Shown piece by piece: positions 51,279-62,841 of a stretch of 62,841 nt of DNA. The DNA lies in assembly GCA_000231825.2 (NCBI GenBank), contig JH720309.1, positions 192,202 through 255,042 on the forward strand. Reading direction: 5' to 3'. The notes under the pieces were generated by a model. The model did not search any database. It was not told the DNA's origin and was given only the letters and a program-made list of their open reading frames with translations. The translations under genes and the position numbers were made by a program. The number at the start of each line of letters is the position of its first letter. Positions within the stretch are counted from its first letter, which is position 1. This stretch comes from Tetrahymena elliotti 4EA (Eukaryota; Ciliophora; Oligohymenophorea; Hymenostomatida; Tetrahymenidae).

Positions 51279-52192
51279 GTGAATGATTTACAAAAACTCT
51301 TACAAATCTTATGATTACAACAAATTTATATTTTTTTAAACTAATTGTTTTTTTAATATTTTAAATTATCTTGAACTAATAAAATTTCTAATCTAATTTC
51401 AATATTTTAATTCAACAAAAGAATTAACTTTATTGAAATTTACTATTTTATATATACAAAATTCAACTCTGTATAAGCTCATCAACAAGAAATTAAAATT
51501 CAATAATTCACTTTTTAATCCTTTAAAGTGATTAAACAAAATGTAATTTTAATTTTTAAAAGAAACACACTTTTCAAATATTTATTTGAGTAATTTTAAA
51601 AATATCTAATCATTAAAATTTATAAAATGTTTTCTTTTTAAATATCATACATATGATTTGATTGTTTTTAAATTTACTTTTTTAAGGGTAGAATATTTTC
51701 TTTCGATTCCTTTTTGAAGTGAAATTATATATTTCTGAATGAATTAAAGATCCTATTTTATTACATTTAAAATAAATTAGTTAAGATTAGGTAAGTACAA
51801 ATAACAAAAAAATTTATTGTAAAAAAATTATTTAGTTTGGAATAAAAATTTTAATAAATCATTCAAAAAATGAAAAATTTTAGCATAAAAAAATCTTTTA
51901 AATGCAGATAAATTATGAATAAAGAAACTTTTTATTGAAAAAAATAAGGTCTTTTCATTTAAAACATCAAAAATATTATTCAATTATTTTTTATTCTTTT
52001 ATAACACCATATATTAATTTCAAAAATATTTAGGAAAAGAAATTAAAGAAAGTCATTAAATTTCTAGTTTGTTACTTATTTTAAATATTTAAATGGCTAA
52101 TTTAAAAAATTTACCCCTGTTAAAATAAATAAAAATTTCAGCATACAAGATTATAAAAAAATAAAACAGCTAATTTAATTCTTAACTTTAAC
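51279..52192. other. Intergenic between the PAS cluster and ABC copy 2
   Basis: AT-rich spacer at a convergent junction. No coding exon or RNA gene was recognised on either strand. Confidence 0.45.
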
Positions 52193-55100
52193 TCACTTTG
52201 ATTTAGTCAATTTGTTGAAAAAACCTCCTTGAATATTTTTTAGTTGTGAAACATGACCACTCTCAACTATTTTTCCATTATCAAGGACTACAACTCTGTC
52301 AAATAATTCAATGTTTTCTAACCTGTGAGTGATAACTAACAATGTTTTGTTCTAAGCGAACTTGAATATTTATTTATGTAGCTAAGAATCAGTTTCTGGA
52401 TCCATATTTGAAGTTGCTTCATCTAAACAAATAATTTCTGTATCTCTCATAATAATTCTTAAGAAATTTACTACCTGCTTTTCTCCATTTGATAAATTTT
52501 GTCCTCCATCTTAAATTTCAAAATCCAAATTTTCATCTAAATCTTATTTGTTTTAAATTTCTTCACAAATTAGAGATTAGTTTTCCTAAATTAAATATTC
52601 TTATGCTTATTTATCTTTTATGTTTTAACTTTTTACTTAATTAAGATTTTTTGTTATTCTAAGATTTGTTTCATTTACTTTTTGTTGAATTTGTTCTCTT
52701 GCAATTTTTCTTTCAGGATCAATATTATCTATTAAAGAAGCATTATAAACAAATCCAAATTAAGGAATAATTGACATTTAAGATCTAATTTATCTGAGCG
52801 ATTAGAATTGTATGTCTTAGCCATTTAGATAGATTCTTCCATATTTAATAGGATACATTCTAAATATTGCATTTAGTATTGAGGTTTTTCCAGAGCCAGT
52901 TCTTCCACAAAATGCAATTTTTTCACCTTTTTTAATTTTCAGTGAAATATCTTCAAGAGCAAACTTAATTTATGTCTATTCATTAGATTAATCTGTATTT
53001 TAGTCAATCTCATCATAAGTTAAGTAAAAATTCTCAAATTCAATAGCAATCCCTTCTTCTTCTTATTATTTATTTAAAATTTTCGATTAATCAAGATCTG
53101 ACTATCTTTTAAAGCTATTTTCATCAAGATCTTCTTGTTGGTTATCAAAATATTTTTTTATACGCTCGACAGAAACAATGTTCATTTCAAAATAATTCAA
53201 GAAACGGATAACTTCAGAAATTCTAGAAGAGAAAATCATCGAATAAGTAATACACATAGCTATATTTGTATACTCAAAATCATAACCACCAAAAATGATC
53301 ACTATGGTTGAAGCAGAAACACAAATAAAAATTAAATTGCTGATGAATATAAGCCTTAAAGAGAGCCAAATCTGAATTGCTTCAGTAATAAGATTTGTAT
53401 TTACAAATTCACTCAATTTGCTTAGATATTCCCCTAAAATATGTATTTATTTATTAAAACTTCTAATTAAAACTAGTCCTTTGCTCGATTCATCCAAAAC
53501 TGTGAGAACTCTACCTTAGTTGACAGAATTTAATCTTTTTACTTCTCTATTTAAAAGTCTAAAATCCTTCTAAACAAAAGAAATCAAAAAAAATTAAACC
53601 AATATAAATATTGACAACCATGGAAACTATGCTAAAATAGCTAGAGTGTACCTATTAATAATGTAATTAAAATATTATTAAATAATCTTTCATTGATTTC
53701 TTAATATAAAAAGCTTTTGAATTTATTTTAGTTTCTTAAAAATTAAAATTGAATTATTGTAGATACTCTATTTCTTCCAGTAAAAAATGCTTTTTTTGAA
53801 ATTCAAATCAAGATTTTAGTCAAACTTACTTTGTCAAAAAATTTTTAAAATAGGGGTTTAAAAAAAATGGGTAATTTATTAAGGTTTTAGAGTAGCAATT
53901 TTAAATATTTTTTAAGAAAGAAAGAGTAAAATTAATTACAATAACGCAGGAGCTGACTACCCCAAAAGCAAATCTAAGCTCCATGGTAAATATTAATCAA
54001 CAGTATAAATATCTTCAGAGAGTCTGCTTACTATACTTCCTATAGAATTTTTGTCAAAGAATCTCATTAAACTAAAAATGATAGTTTAGTTTAATTATTA
54101 GAAAATTTTCTAACTACAGTTTAAGTAAGAAGCATAGATTAATAACCCTCTAACAAAACTTATTAGAGTTTAGACAACTATAAGAAATAGGAAAGTAAGT
54201 GCAAATGTACTAAATATTTCATTTAAGTACTCAAATAGCTTATTAGAGGATGAAGATATTTAATCTTTTAACCAAAAATCTATCAACATTTGTGAAGCTG
54301 GAGCAAGGAAATTAAAAACTAGCAATAAAGTAAGTGTAGCTATTCCTACTGACTTAAAGTAGACCTTAAAAGTAGATAATTTTATATTTCCTTTTTCTCT
54401 TTCCTCTTAATCTTCTTCTTCTTCCTCTTTTTCACTTGTTTCTGAAAGATTTTCTTATTATTGATCTTCACTCTCTTATTACTTATATTTCTTGTGTTCT
54501 GAAATTTCTTCAAATTCATTCTCCTAGTTTTTATTTAAATAATAAATAAATATTATTTTAGATAGAAAATTTACATGTCCTTCATTGGATTTGCTTGAAT
54601 CATTCAAATTAGAATTTAAAATACTAGTTTCTTAATGTTTATGTTCTGTTTATTCAATTATCAAATCATGTTATTTCGAATTTTAATCAGTTTATTCTTA
54701 TGTTATTGTATTCTATATGAATTGTTCAATTTCCTATGAGTTATTTGTTAATTTACCACCTTAAAGATAGTAAACTTAGTTGATAAGTTATCTGTCAGAG
54801 AAAATGCTAAAATGACTTGTTACAAGTAAAACTGTTTTTTAGTATTTTTTGATAAGTAAATCAAAAATAACAGATTAGTATATGTGATTGGCTACATGGG
54901 CATCAAGACTACTCAAAATATCATCAAACAAATAAATATCGCAGGACTAATAAATAGCTCTGCAAATAGCTACTCTTTACCTTTATCCTCCGCTCAAATT
55001 ACTTCCTCCAGGTCCAGCTAACTTTTCATCTTTCTTGGAAAACTAATTAAAGTCTACTTATAAATCACAAGATTCAACACATTATTTATACCATATAGGA

Positions 55101-57343
55101 TCAAATTCTTTTCCAAACAAAATATTTTCTTTAATAGATTTATTTTAGAGCCAATGATTTTGAGACACATACCCAATATTTCCATTTATTAAAATTTTAT
55201 TTTCATAATTATTTGATTCATTTCTATCTTTCTTATCAATAAAAGTGTTGTTAAATTTTGCTTCTAATTCATTTAATATTCCCTGAAGCAAAGCAGATTT
55301 ACCAGAGCCTAATTAATTTTAAAAAATAAATAAATTAAAAAAGATATTTCATTCATCGATTTAATTTAATTAAAACTAATTTATTTTTATTGAAATAAAA
55401 TGATTTTTTTAAAATTAAATTTACCTATTTTTCCAATAATAATAACAAGTTCTCCTTTTCGAATTGTTAAATCTGAAACTTTAAGCTTAAATTTTTCTTG
55501 TTCTTTACAATCAATTTTAGTTTATGATTCCATTTCTATTAACTTTTGATTCTCACTTGAAATTTTTATTTGTTAACTTACCTAAATTTCTTATTCCTAG
55601 CATTTCTCTCTTTCAGGCCATGTGAACTGAGCATTTTTAATTTAGAGAGCTAGCTAACTAAGGTCTAATTAGGTTTTAATTTCATTTAATATGGATAAAT
55701 CTTTATCGTCTTGTGTATCATCTTTCTAATTTAATTTCATAACTAAAAATATTTTAAAATAAATTTTTTTTTCTTCAATTTTTGTCATAATTTACTAAGA
55801 TCTGGATTTACTTCTGGTTGATTGAGGAAATTAATGACTCTTTTATACTAAACATAAATCTAACTTAAACTAGAAATATTCCAAGGAAGGAATATTAGTG
55901 GCAGGTAGATTACATTATAAAGAGCTATGATAGTGAAGATATTAGAATCAGCAAGTTAGTTTCCATCATTTGTAAAACTGATAAGTAAAGTAAAGACCAT
56001 AAAATAGCTTAATATATTAAAAATTGTATTCTAAAAAATATCCATAACTTTTACCAATTTGGTAAATTTAACTTCCTTCTTTCGAATATCTTCTATTTTC
56101 TTTTTGAAAATAGATTCCCATCCCAAGTATTTTATGTTTTTTATTCCTTCAATAATGTCTTTACTTAGTGAAACTCTTGAATCTTTAGTAGAATTAACCT
56201 TCTCATCAAAAACCTTTTTAATAAGTAAATTTTAATCTATTAATTAAATGATTAATCAGAAATTAATAAAAAGTGTCAAATTATGTATGGCGAAGTATCA
56301 TATAATTTATGAATATTTTTTCTTCCCAATTTTTATTTTTCACAAAAATAAGTAGGATTTAAAGAAATTATTTAAATCAAAAAAATTACAATTAAAAAAT
56401 GAACTGATGCAATGCATAAAGAAAGGCAAAAGAATAGGACATATAAGCCATTGAATAAATGACTTCCAATTTTTAAGTAAATCATGATAAGGACTAAAAT
56501 GATAGTGATAATATTGACAATTAAGCCTATGACTTCTCTATAAATTTGTTATAATCCTTCAATATCTGTGGTCATAATATTGTTAATATCTGGAATTTCA
56601 TCTTAAATGCTATTATTTGCTTCTTTTTTCTCAATATTTGAGCCCTCAGATACATTTTTGATTTTTAGTGATTTATTGAAAACTAAATATTATAATATTG
56701 CAATTGATTTTACTTACCATTTAGCTTCATACCATAGATAACGCGTATAGCAAATATTCTTAGCCAAATAAAAAATTGTTATTGCAATTAACATTAAAAA
56801 TAGATCTCTTTTCTATTGATAATTTCCTGTGTATATCTTTAGGTTTTCTGTTATCATATCTAAAAAGTATGTGCAAAAGCACTCTAAAATACTTTATGAT
56901 GAAAAGTATAATATTCCAATGAAAAAATTTTTACTTGTCAAATAAAAGTAAATTGGAAAAAGCTTAAATTTATTTTTTGAGTAAAATTGTTCAGGATTTT
57001 AGGTTTTATATTATTCGATTTCTTCTATTGTTTTTTCAATTTAACAAGAATCAGATACAAAGTTTTTGATATCTTAATTTTAAATCTGTTTTCCTTAATT
57101 TTGAAGATTCTTCACCCGTTGAAATAGGTCATTTAAATTTCGAAATAAAATATCTGTTCTTCTTTGTTTGATATTTTGCTTTAAAAAGCTTTCCTTATTT
57201 TTTGAGTTTTTGTATTTCCCATTCACTCTGTTATCAGCAGAAGAAAATTAATTTTGTTGAATTTAGATATCTTTACTAAGTTTGGAATAAACTATTCTTT
57301 AAGAATCTTCTTAATCCAGATTGATGTTATTTTTCTTATCCAT
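52193..57343 (-). CDS. ABCC-type ABC transporter, two membrane domains and two NBDs (ABC copy 2)
   Basis: Start at 57343; exon 1 is 57343..56718 (MDKKNNINLDQED... to a first membrane helix). NBD1 has Walker A IIIGKIGSGKS, split by intron 55309..55424, then signature NLSGGQRQRVA, Walker B IYLFDDILSSLD and a CDLQ-type linker. An acidic linker rich in E/Q separates it from membrane domain 2 (WLKDQISSSSNK..., RLLNREVKRLNSVNQG). NBD2 has Walker A GRTGSGKTS, signature LSNGEKQ-type and an ITHR-type H-loop; the protein ends ...GGFFNKLTKSK and TGA at 52193. The gene order TMD-NBD-TMD-NBD and the D of FDDILSSLD are typical of the MRP/ABCC subfamily, exporters of organic anions and conjugates. The exon 1/exon 2 junction (56718 to about 56685) does not join in frame by my reading, so a missed small exon or a frameshift is possible. 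Divergent to LRR copy C. Confidence 0.75.
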
Positions 57344-58277
57344 TAAATTTAAGATTTTTTTATATTTGGTTTTTAATAATAAATTACTATTTTGATTTTT
57401 TGAGATATAAAAAGAGATCTACTTGTTTCTAAAAATTAATAAAAATTCTTTTGTAAATGAATTTAAAAGTGTCGATCAATTTCAAAAAAGTAAGTAAATA
57501 AGAATTGTTATTCAGAATTCAAAAGATATAAAGATAATAAGATAGATAGATAAATAGACTCTACTTTATCATAAAATATTTTAAAAATAAGTGAAATTAA
57601 ACATCAAATTGAGAGCATTTTTCAATAGTTGAATGTTAAAATTACCAATTAAAATAATTTATTAAACAATCAATTTAAATTTTTCAACAAAAATACTAAA
57701 ATAGATAAAAATATTAAAAATCATAATTTAAAAGTGGTATTAGAAGCGTCTTATTGAAAACCTTCTAGAATTCTTTTTAATTAAAATAAGTAAATAATCC
57801 ATCCAATTTTTATAAATAATTTAATAATCTGATAAATTTTTTCTTTTATTACCTAATTAGATTTGAGGATCTGTTACTCAGCTGAATAATGATCTATTCT
57901 CTTTCAAAAATAATTAAAATTAGCTATTTTTGGATTTGAAGAGCAAAAGTATAAAATATGAAAACAAATTTCAAGTTATTGATTCATATTTTTAAAATGT
58001 AAAAAGGTAAATATTCTATTTGTAAAAAAGTATTAACCCATAAAATATTGATATTTATCTAGTTTAAATTTATAATAATATCCCCAAAAAACTTTTAATG
58101 ATTGAAATATGCAAAATTTTTATCTTAGTTTTCTTAAATAGAATGAGAAAGAATAAGGCTAATTCAATTTATTTATTTTGTAAAATTTGTTTGAAGAAGT
58201 GAATCTAATTTTTAATATTAGTTACAAATTAAATCATATTCATTTCAAAATCAAAACAAATTTTAAAAAAGAAATAA
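57344..58277. promoter_or_regulatory. Divergent spacer between ABC copy 2 and LRR copy C
   Basis: 934 bp of AT-rich DNA separate the starts of two divergent genes and must hold both promoters. No factor site was recognised. The corresponding spacer of the truncated pair at 28871-28972 is only about 100 bp. Confidence 0.3.
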
Positions 58278-61054
58278 ATGTTGACATAAAAGATAAAATA
58301 AATTACCAATATCAGTGATGTACTTAAATTTCTTTATAGATACAAATTTACTTTAATTTTTATCTATTTAAAGTTACTCAGCTCTGATTTAACTTATTAT
58401 GAAGATCTTCAAATTAATTTAAGGTAACGTTATTAATATTTCTTTTAAATAATCAAATCTCTAAATTTTGATTTTTAAACTAATGAATAAATAATTTTAT
58501 AATTTAATTTATTATCAAATTTCATTGATAAATTTTTATTTGTTCTTTTCATATTTAACTCAAATTTTTAAGCTTTGAAGTAATTTTTATTCAATATTTA
58601 ATTTTTAATTTTTGAAAAGTGAACAAGATATTGGTGAAATGGGCACATAAGGATTAGGATCTCTATTAGCAAAATGCTCTAATCTCTAAACTTTAGCCCT
58701 TGACTTAAAGTAACAATATGTTATAATCTTAACTATGCATTTTTGAGTGAATAAGATATTTTTTAACTACTAACTGGGTTGGCTTGCTAGCTTGTTTGAT
58801 ATTTATTTGACTTATTCTTTTAAATATTTATTTATTCAATATTAATTTTTATAATTTTATAAAAGGTGGAATGGTATTGATGAAACGGTAACATAAGAAT
58901 TAGCATCTGGCTTAGCAAAATGCTCTAATCTCTAAACTTTGAATCTTGATCTCAAGTAAAAACAGAGCTTCCATATTAATTCAGTATTTTTGAATAAATA
59001 AAGGTTTTAATTTATGAGCTACTGACTCAATTATTTTGGTTAGACTTACTTGATGTTTGTTGGGCGAATTAATTGATTTTAATTTATTTTTTTTAGATCA
59101 ATTCAAATTTCTACCTTTTGTGGATCTTATAAAAATTTATTTTTATTATTTATATCAGTCACAATAATATTGGTGAAACAGGATTATAAATATTAGGATC
59201 TAGCTTAGCAAAATGTTCTAATCTCTAAACTTTAAGTCTTTATCTCATGTAAAAATATAGTTTTAACATTAATTATTCATATTTTTGAATAAATAAACAA
59301 AGATTTTAATTTATGAGCTATTCACTTACCAATTTGAGCTTGTTTTCTTGATGTTTATTTATTCACTTTTATTTTTTTTCACAATTAATTAAAATTTTTA
59401 TGTTTTTCAGATTCTTTTATTTTTTTGATCATTTATTCAATTTTTATTTTGGTATTTTAATAGGTGGAATAAAATAGGATAGGCGGGTGCTTAAGGATTA
59501 GGTTCTGAGTTAGCAAAATGCTCCAATCTCTAATCTTTGAGTCTTTACCTTTAGTACTCTTTCATTAATTAATATTTATTATTTTCAGACTCAATTCAAA
59601 TTTTTATGTTTTTCTAATTAGTTTATTTTAAATATTTCTTTAATTTAACATTTTGTAATTTTTTAATAGTAACAATGATATTTCAGAAATCGGAGCTTCA
59701 GAATTGGGATCTGGGTTAGCAAAATGCTCTAATCTCTAAACTTTGAATCTTAACTTCTAGTAAAAATAGAGAATTTCAATATAAATTATAGATACATTTT
59801 CTATTTTATTTATTTGTTACCTCAGTCATATTTTATTAAAATTATTATGTTTTTCTATTATTAAATATTTTAATAGTAACAATAATATTGGTGGACAGGG
59901 TATCTAAGGATTAGGATCTGGTTTTGCACAGTGTTATAATCTAAAAAGTTTGAGTCTTGACCTAACGTAAAAATAGTGTTTATTATTATATGTGTTTTTT
60001 CATAAATGAATGAATAAATAAAGACTTTAATTTTTGACGATTGACTGATTAATTTATTGGGTTGGTTGGTTGATTTTTTTTAAGATTCACTCTAATTTTT
60101 ATATTTTTCTAATTTTAAATATTTCTTGATTCAATTTATTTTATAACTTGTGAAAAGATACAATAATATTGGTGAAAAGGGAGCATAAGAATTAGGAACT
60201 GAATTAGCAAAATGTTCTAATCTTTAAACTTTAACTCTTGATCTTTAGTAAAAAATAGAATTTAAATATTCATTATTCAATTTTTAATGAATATAAAAGA
60301 TTTTAATTTAAAAGCAAATATCTGACTGACTATTGGGCTGTTTTTTTTAGACTCAATTCAAATTTTCATGCTTCTCTTATTTATTAATATTTTTTATTTT
60401 AAAAGTCAGAATAATATTGGTGAATTGGGTGCTTAAGGATTAGGATCTGGCTTAGCAAACTGTCCTAACCTCTAAACTTTGACTCTTAGCCTCAAGTAAA
60501 ATAGAATTTTAATATTAATTTTGGGTCTTTGAATGAATAAATAAAGATTTTAATTTATGAGTGGCTGGCTGACATTACTTAATAATTTCTGTTTGCTTAC
60601 TTGCTCATTCTTTCATTAATTTTTTTTTTTCAGAATTAATTTAAATTTTTCTGATCTTTTTGAATATTTATTTTAATGATGTGAAAAGCTGGAACAATAT
60701 CGGTGATATGGGATCACAACAATTACTCTCTATCTTAGCAAAATGCTCTAATCTCTAAATTTTGATTCTTGACCTTAAGTAAAAATAGTGTTTAATATTA
60801 ATTATGTACTTTTCAATAAGTAAAGACTTTAATTAATGAGCAACTGACTGATGACCGGTCTTTGACTTGCTCATTGATTCATTTTTATTTGTTGCTTTGA
60901 GATTTAATTCATTTCGTTTATACAAAATTTTTAATTTTGTAAAAGTAACAATAATATTGATAAAATGAGCACATAAGAATTAAGATCAAAACTAACAAAA
61001 ACAAAAAGATTAGTTGAATTATCACTAAAATGTAGAGTGAGCGATGATATGTGA
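58278..61054 (+). CDS. Leucine-rich-repeat protein, one repeat per exon, intact (LRR copy C)
   Basis: Eleven exons: 58278..58423, 58620..58709, 58866..58955, 59159..59248, 59464..59553, 59670..59759, 59877..59966, 60158..60247, 60406..60495, 60689..60778 and 60946..61054. Together they encode 354 residues. Exon 1 gives a 48-residue N-terminal cap. Each of the nine middle exons is exactly 90 nt, flanked by phase-2 introns, and encodes one 30-residue LRR of ribonuclease-inhibitor pattern (consensus NNIGE.GAQGLGSGLAKCSNLQ). The last exon encodes ...KRLVELSLKC and a short tail. No signal peptide, membrane segment or kinase domain is seen, so a soluble protein-interaction scaffold is inferred. The uniform exons and similar introns show growth by tandem duplication of exon-intron units. 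The gene is divergent to an ABC transporter. Confidence 0.88.
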
Positions 61055-61633
61055 AATGACAAATGAGAGTTATTTTTAACTAATCTAAAGATTATTTTGT
61101 GTTTGTTATTTGATTTATAAAATTTATTTTTTAATTATGAAGCTAAAATTAATTTATGAATTATCTAGTCTAAGTATGAAAACTTATTGACCTATCTAAA
61201 TAAAATATATTTTATTTATGTAATACAATTTTAGTTATTTTTAAACAGCTTAAAAAAACTTGATTTATTATTTCTTGTTCAGAAAATATTTTTCTAATTT
61301 GCAAAATTAAGCTAATAAATAACTAATTTAATAAAAATAATTTTTAAGAATTTTTCAAATCTTATATATACAGAAATGGGTAGTCTGTCCGTAATAAAAA
61401 AGTCCCCCTATATTTTTTCAACATCCCATAAAATCCAAATATTAAAATAATTTATATTTCAATTTTTAATTTTGCAAACGAGCTATCTTGCATTTAATTT
61501 AAAAATAAAATTTTTTTACAAATTTATTAATTTTCTTTTACAACACTTAAAAGAATTAGATCTAACAAGTAATATTAAAATAAAATTATCAAAGCAAAAT
61601 ATCATAAATTTAAAGCTTGATATTTGATAGTTT
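61055..61633. other. Intergenic between LRR copy C and ABC copy 3
   Basis: AT-rich spacer at a convergent junction. A short less AT-rich stretch at about 61377-61430 (GGGTAGTCTGTCCG... AAGTCCCCC) stands out but matches nothing I recognise. Confidence 0.4.
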
Positions 61634-62841
61634 TCATTAAGAATGGCTTTTTAAAAGTCTATTAAAAAATCCTCCTTATATCTTTCTTAACTCACTTACA
61701 TGACCACATTCAACTATTTTTCCTTTATCAAGAACAGCTACTCTATCAAATAATTCAATATTTTCTAATCTATGTGTAATAACAATTAATGTTCTGTTTT
61801 CTGCATATTTAAATATTTATTTGTGGATTTCAGCATCTGTTTTAGGATCCATATTTGATGTGGCTTCATCTAAGCAAACTATGTCAGTCTCTCTTAAAAT
61901 TATTCTTAGGAAATTAACAACTTGCTTTTCTCCATTTGATAAATTCTACCCACCATCTTCTATCTCAAAATCTAAATTTTCTTCATCATTCTTTTTTTCT
62001 TCTGACTTTGGGATATTAATTTGATTTTTTCCTTCCTTTTAACGCTGATCATCTAATTTATTTTAAGTTTTGCTTTAATCTTCATCTGAATATCTATTAT
62101 TATCTCTAATTCTAAGATTTGTTTCATTTATTTTTTTCTACATCAATTCTCTAGGTATTTTACCCTCAGGATCTAAGTTATCTTTCAAACTGGCATTATA
62201 CAGGAAACCAAACTAAGGAATAATAGACATCTAGGATCTAAGATCTCTAAGACTATAAGATTTTATATTTTTACCATATAAGTAAATACTACCATGCTAG
62301 ATTGGGTACATACTAAATAAAGTATTAAGAATAGAAGTCTTTCCTGAGCCAGTTCTTCCACAAAAGGCTATCTTTTCTCCTCTTTTTATTTAAAGACATA
62401 CATCTTTGAGTGCAAACTGAACTTCAGTAGATTCTTTAGAAATATCTGTGTTTTCTTTGATTTCATCATAAGTTATGTAAACACTTTCAAATTCTATTGC
62501 AATATTCTTATTTTTTGTCTTATGAGACTCTTCATCTTATCTGAAATTTTCTTCAAGAAGTTCAATTTAATCAGGAACTTCTTTGTCATTATTGAAATAC
62601 TATCTTAGACGCTCTACTGAAACCATATTTTGTTCAGCATTACAAAAGAAGTTTAAAAGGTCTGGAAATTATGAAGAAAGTAAGATTGAGTAAGTAAGGC
62701 ACATAGAAATTGTGAGGTAGTCAAAACCTAATTCAAAGCCTACAAGTATCATACTGGTAACAGCAACACATATGAATAAGAAATTACTGACAAAAAGTAA
62801 TCTTATTACCATCCATATTTGAATAGCTTCAGTGATAAGGA
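61634..62841 (-). CDS. ABC transporter, C-terminal part with NBD2 (ABC copy 3, N-terminus off the right edge)
   Basis: Reading from the right edge: membrane segments (AIQIWMVIRLLFVSNFLFICV...), the coupling region NMVSVERLRQYF, then NBD2 with Walker A GEKIAFCGRTGSGKTS, signature NLSNGEKQ, Walker B DIVCLDEATSNMD and H-loop VITHR, ending ...GGFFNRLLKSHSQ and TGA at 61634. The visible part is closely similar to ABC copy 2 over its whole length and, by the order of elements, is the second half of an ABCC-type transporter. No frameshift was seen in the visible part. It lies in tandem with copy 2, with LRR copy C between them. Confidence 0.85.

Noticed and set aside
53102..53416. Minus-strand frame of about 100 codons as a separate gene
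   Set aside because: It is an internal piece of ABC copy 2 that appears separate only when TAA/TAG are treated as stops.
58600..61054. Evenly spaced similar units looking like a CRISPR or satellite array
   Set aside because: The conserved parts are 90-nt coding exons with splice sites and the spacers are similar introns; the organism is a eukaryote.
61377..61430. GGGTAGTCTGTCCG...AAGTCCCCC stretch as a transposon end or regulatory element
   Set aside because: No matching inverted copy, target duplication or coding sequence was seen nearby.

Overview
The window looks like macronuclear DNA of a Tetrahymena-like ciliate. It is about 75-80% A+T. Conserved proteins read through only when TAA and TAG are taken as glutamine and TGA as the sole stop, and two tRNA genes have a UUA anticodon that fits this code. 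Introns are GT-AG and mostly 50-120 nt. Proteins were read by eye with that code; no database or alignment program was used.

Layout: (1) 1-1589, minus: N-terminal part of a membrane protein with a double-Cache-like sensor domain, cut by the left edge. (2) 2981-4260: two tRNA-Gln(UUA) genes inside a diverged tandem duplication. (3) 4708-8543, plus: a leucine-rich-repeat (LRR) gene with one repeat per 90-nt exon, broken by a Tc1/mariner transposase fragment. (4) 9002 to about 19635, minus: a giant surface protein (Cys-rich head, propeller-like middle, beta-helix repeats, EGF-like Cys cluster, polytopic C-terminus). (5) 20163-23863: a divergent pair of probably mitochondrial genes, a twin-CX9C (Cmc1-like) protein and a DNAJC11 homologue. 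(6) 24108 to about 26937, plus: an unrecognised, partly resolved multi-exon gene. (7) 27370-30903: a truncated, frameshifted ABC transporter (minus) next to a decayed LRR gene (plus). (8) 31783-50638, plus: three tandem paralogues of a large transmembrane PAS-domain protein with identical five-exon structure, followed by a decayed fourth C-terminal fragment. (9) 52193-61054: an ABCC-type transporter (minus) next to an intact 11-exon LRR gene (plus). (10) 61634 to the right edge, minus: a third ABC transporter, cut by the edge.

The region is dominated by local duplication: three LRR genes, three ABC genes (two of them in divergent ABC/LRR pairs), three PAS-membrane genes plus a fragment, and two tRNAs. 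Both intact and decaying copies are present, as expected of a birth-and-death cluster of surface, sensory and transport genes. The Cmc1-like and DNAJC11 genes are the only clear housekeeping pair and share a 215-bp promoter region.
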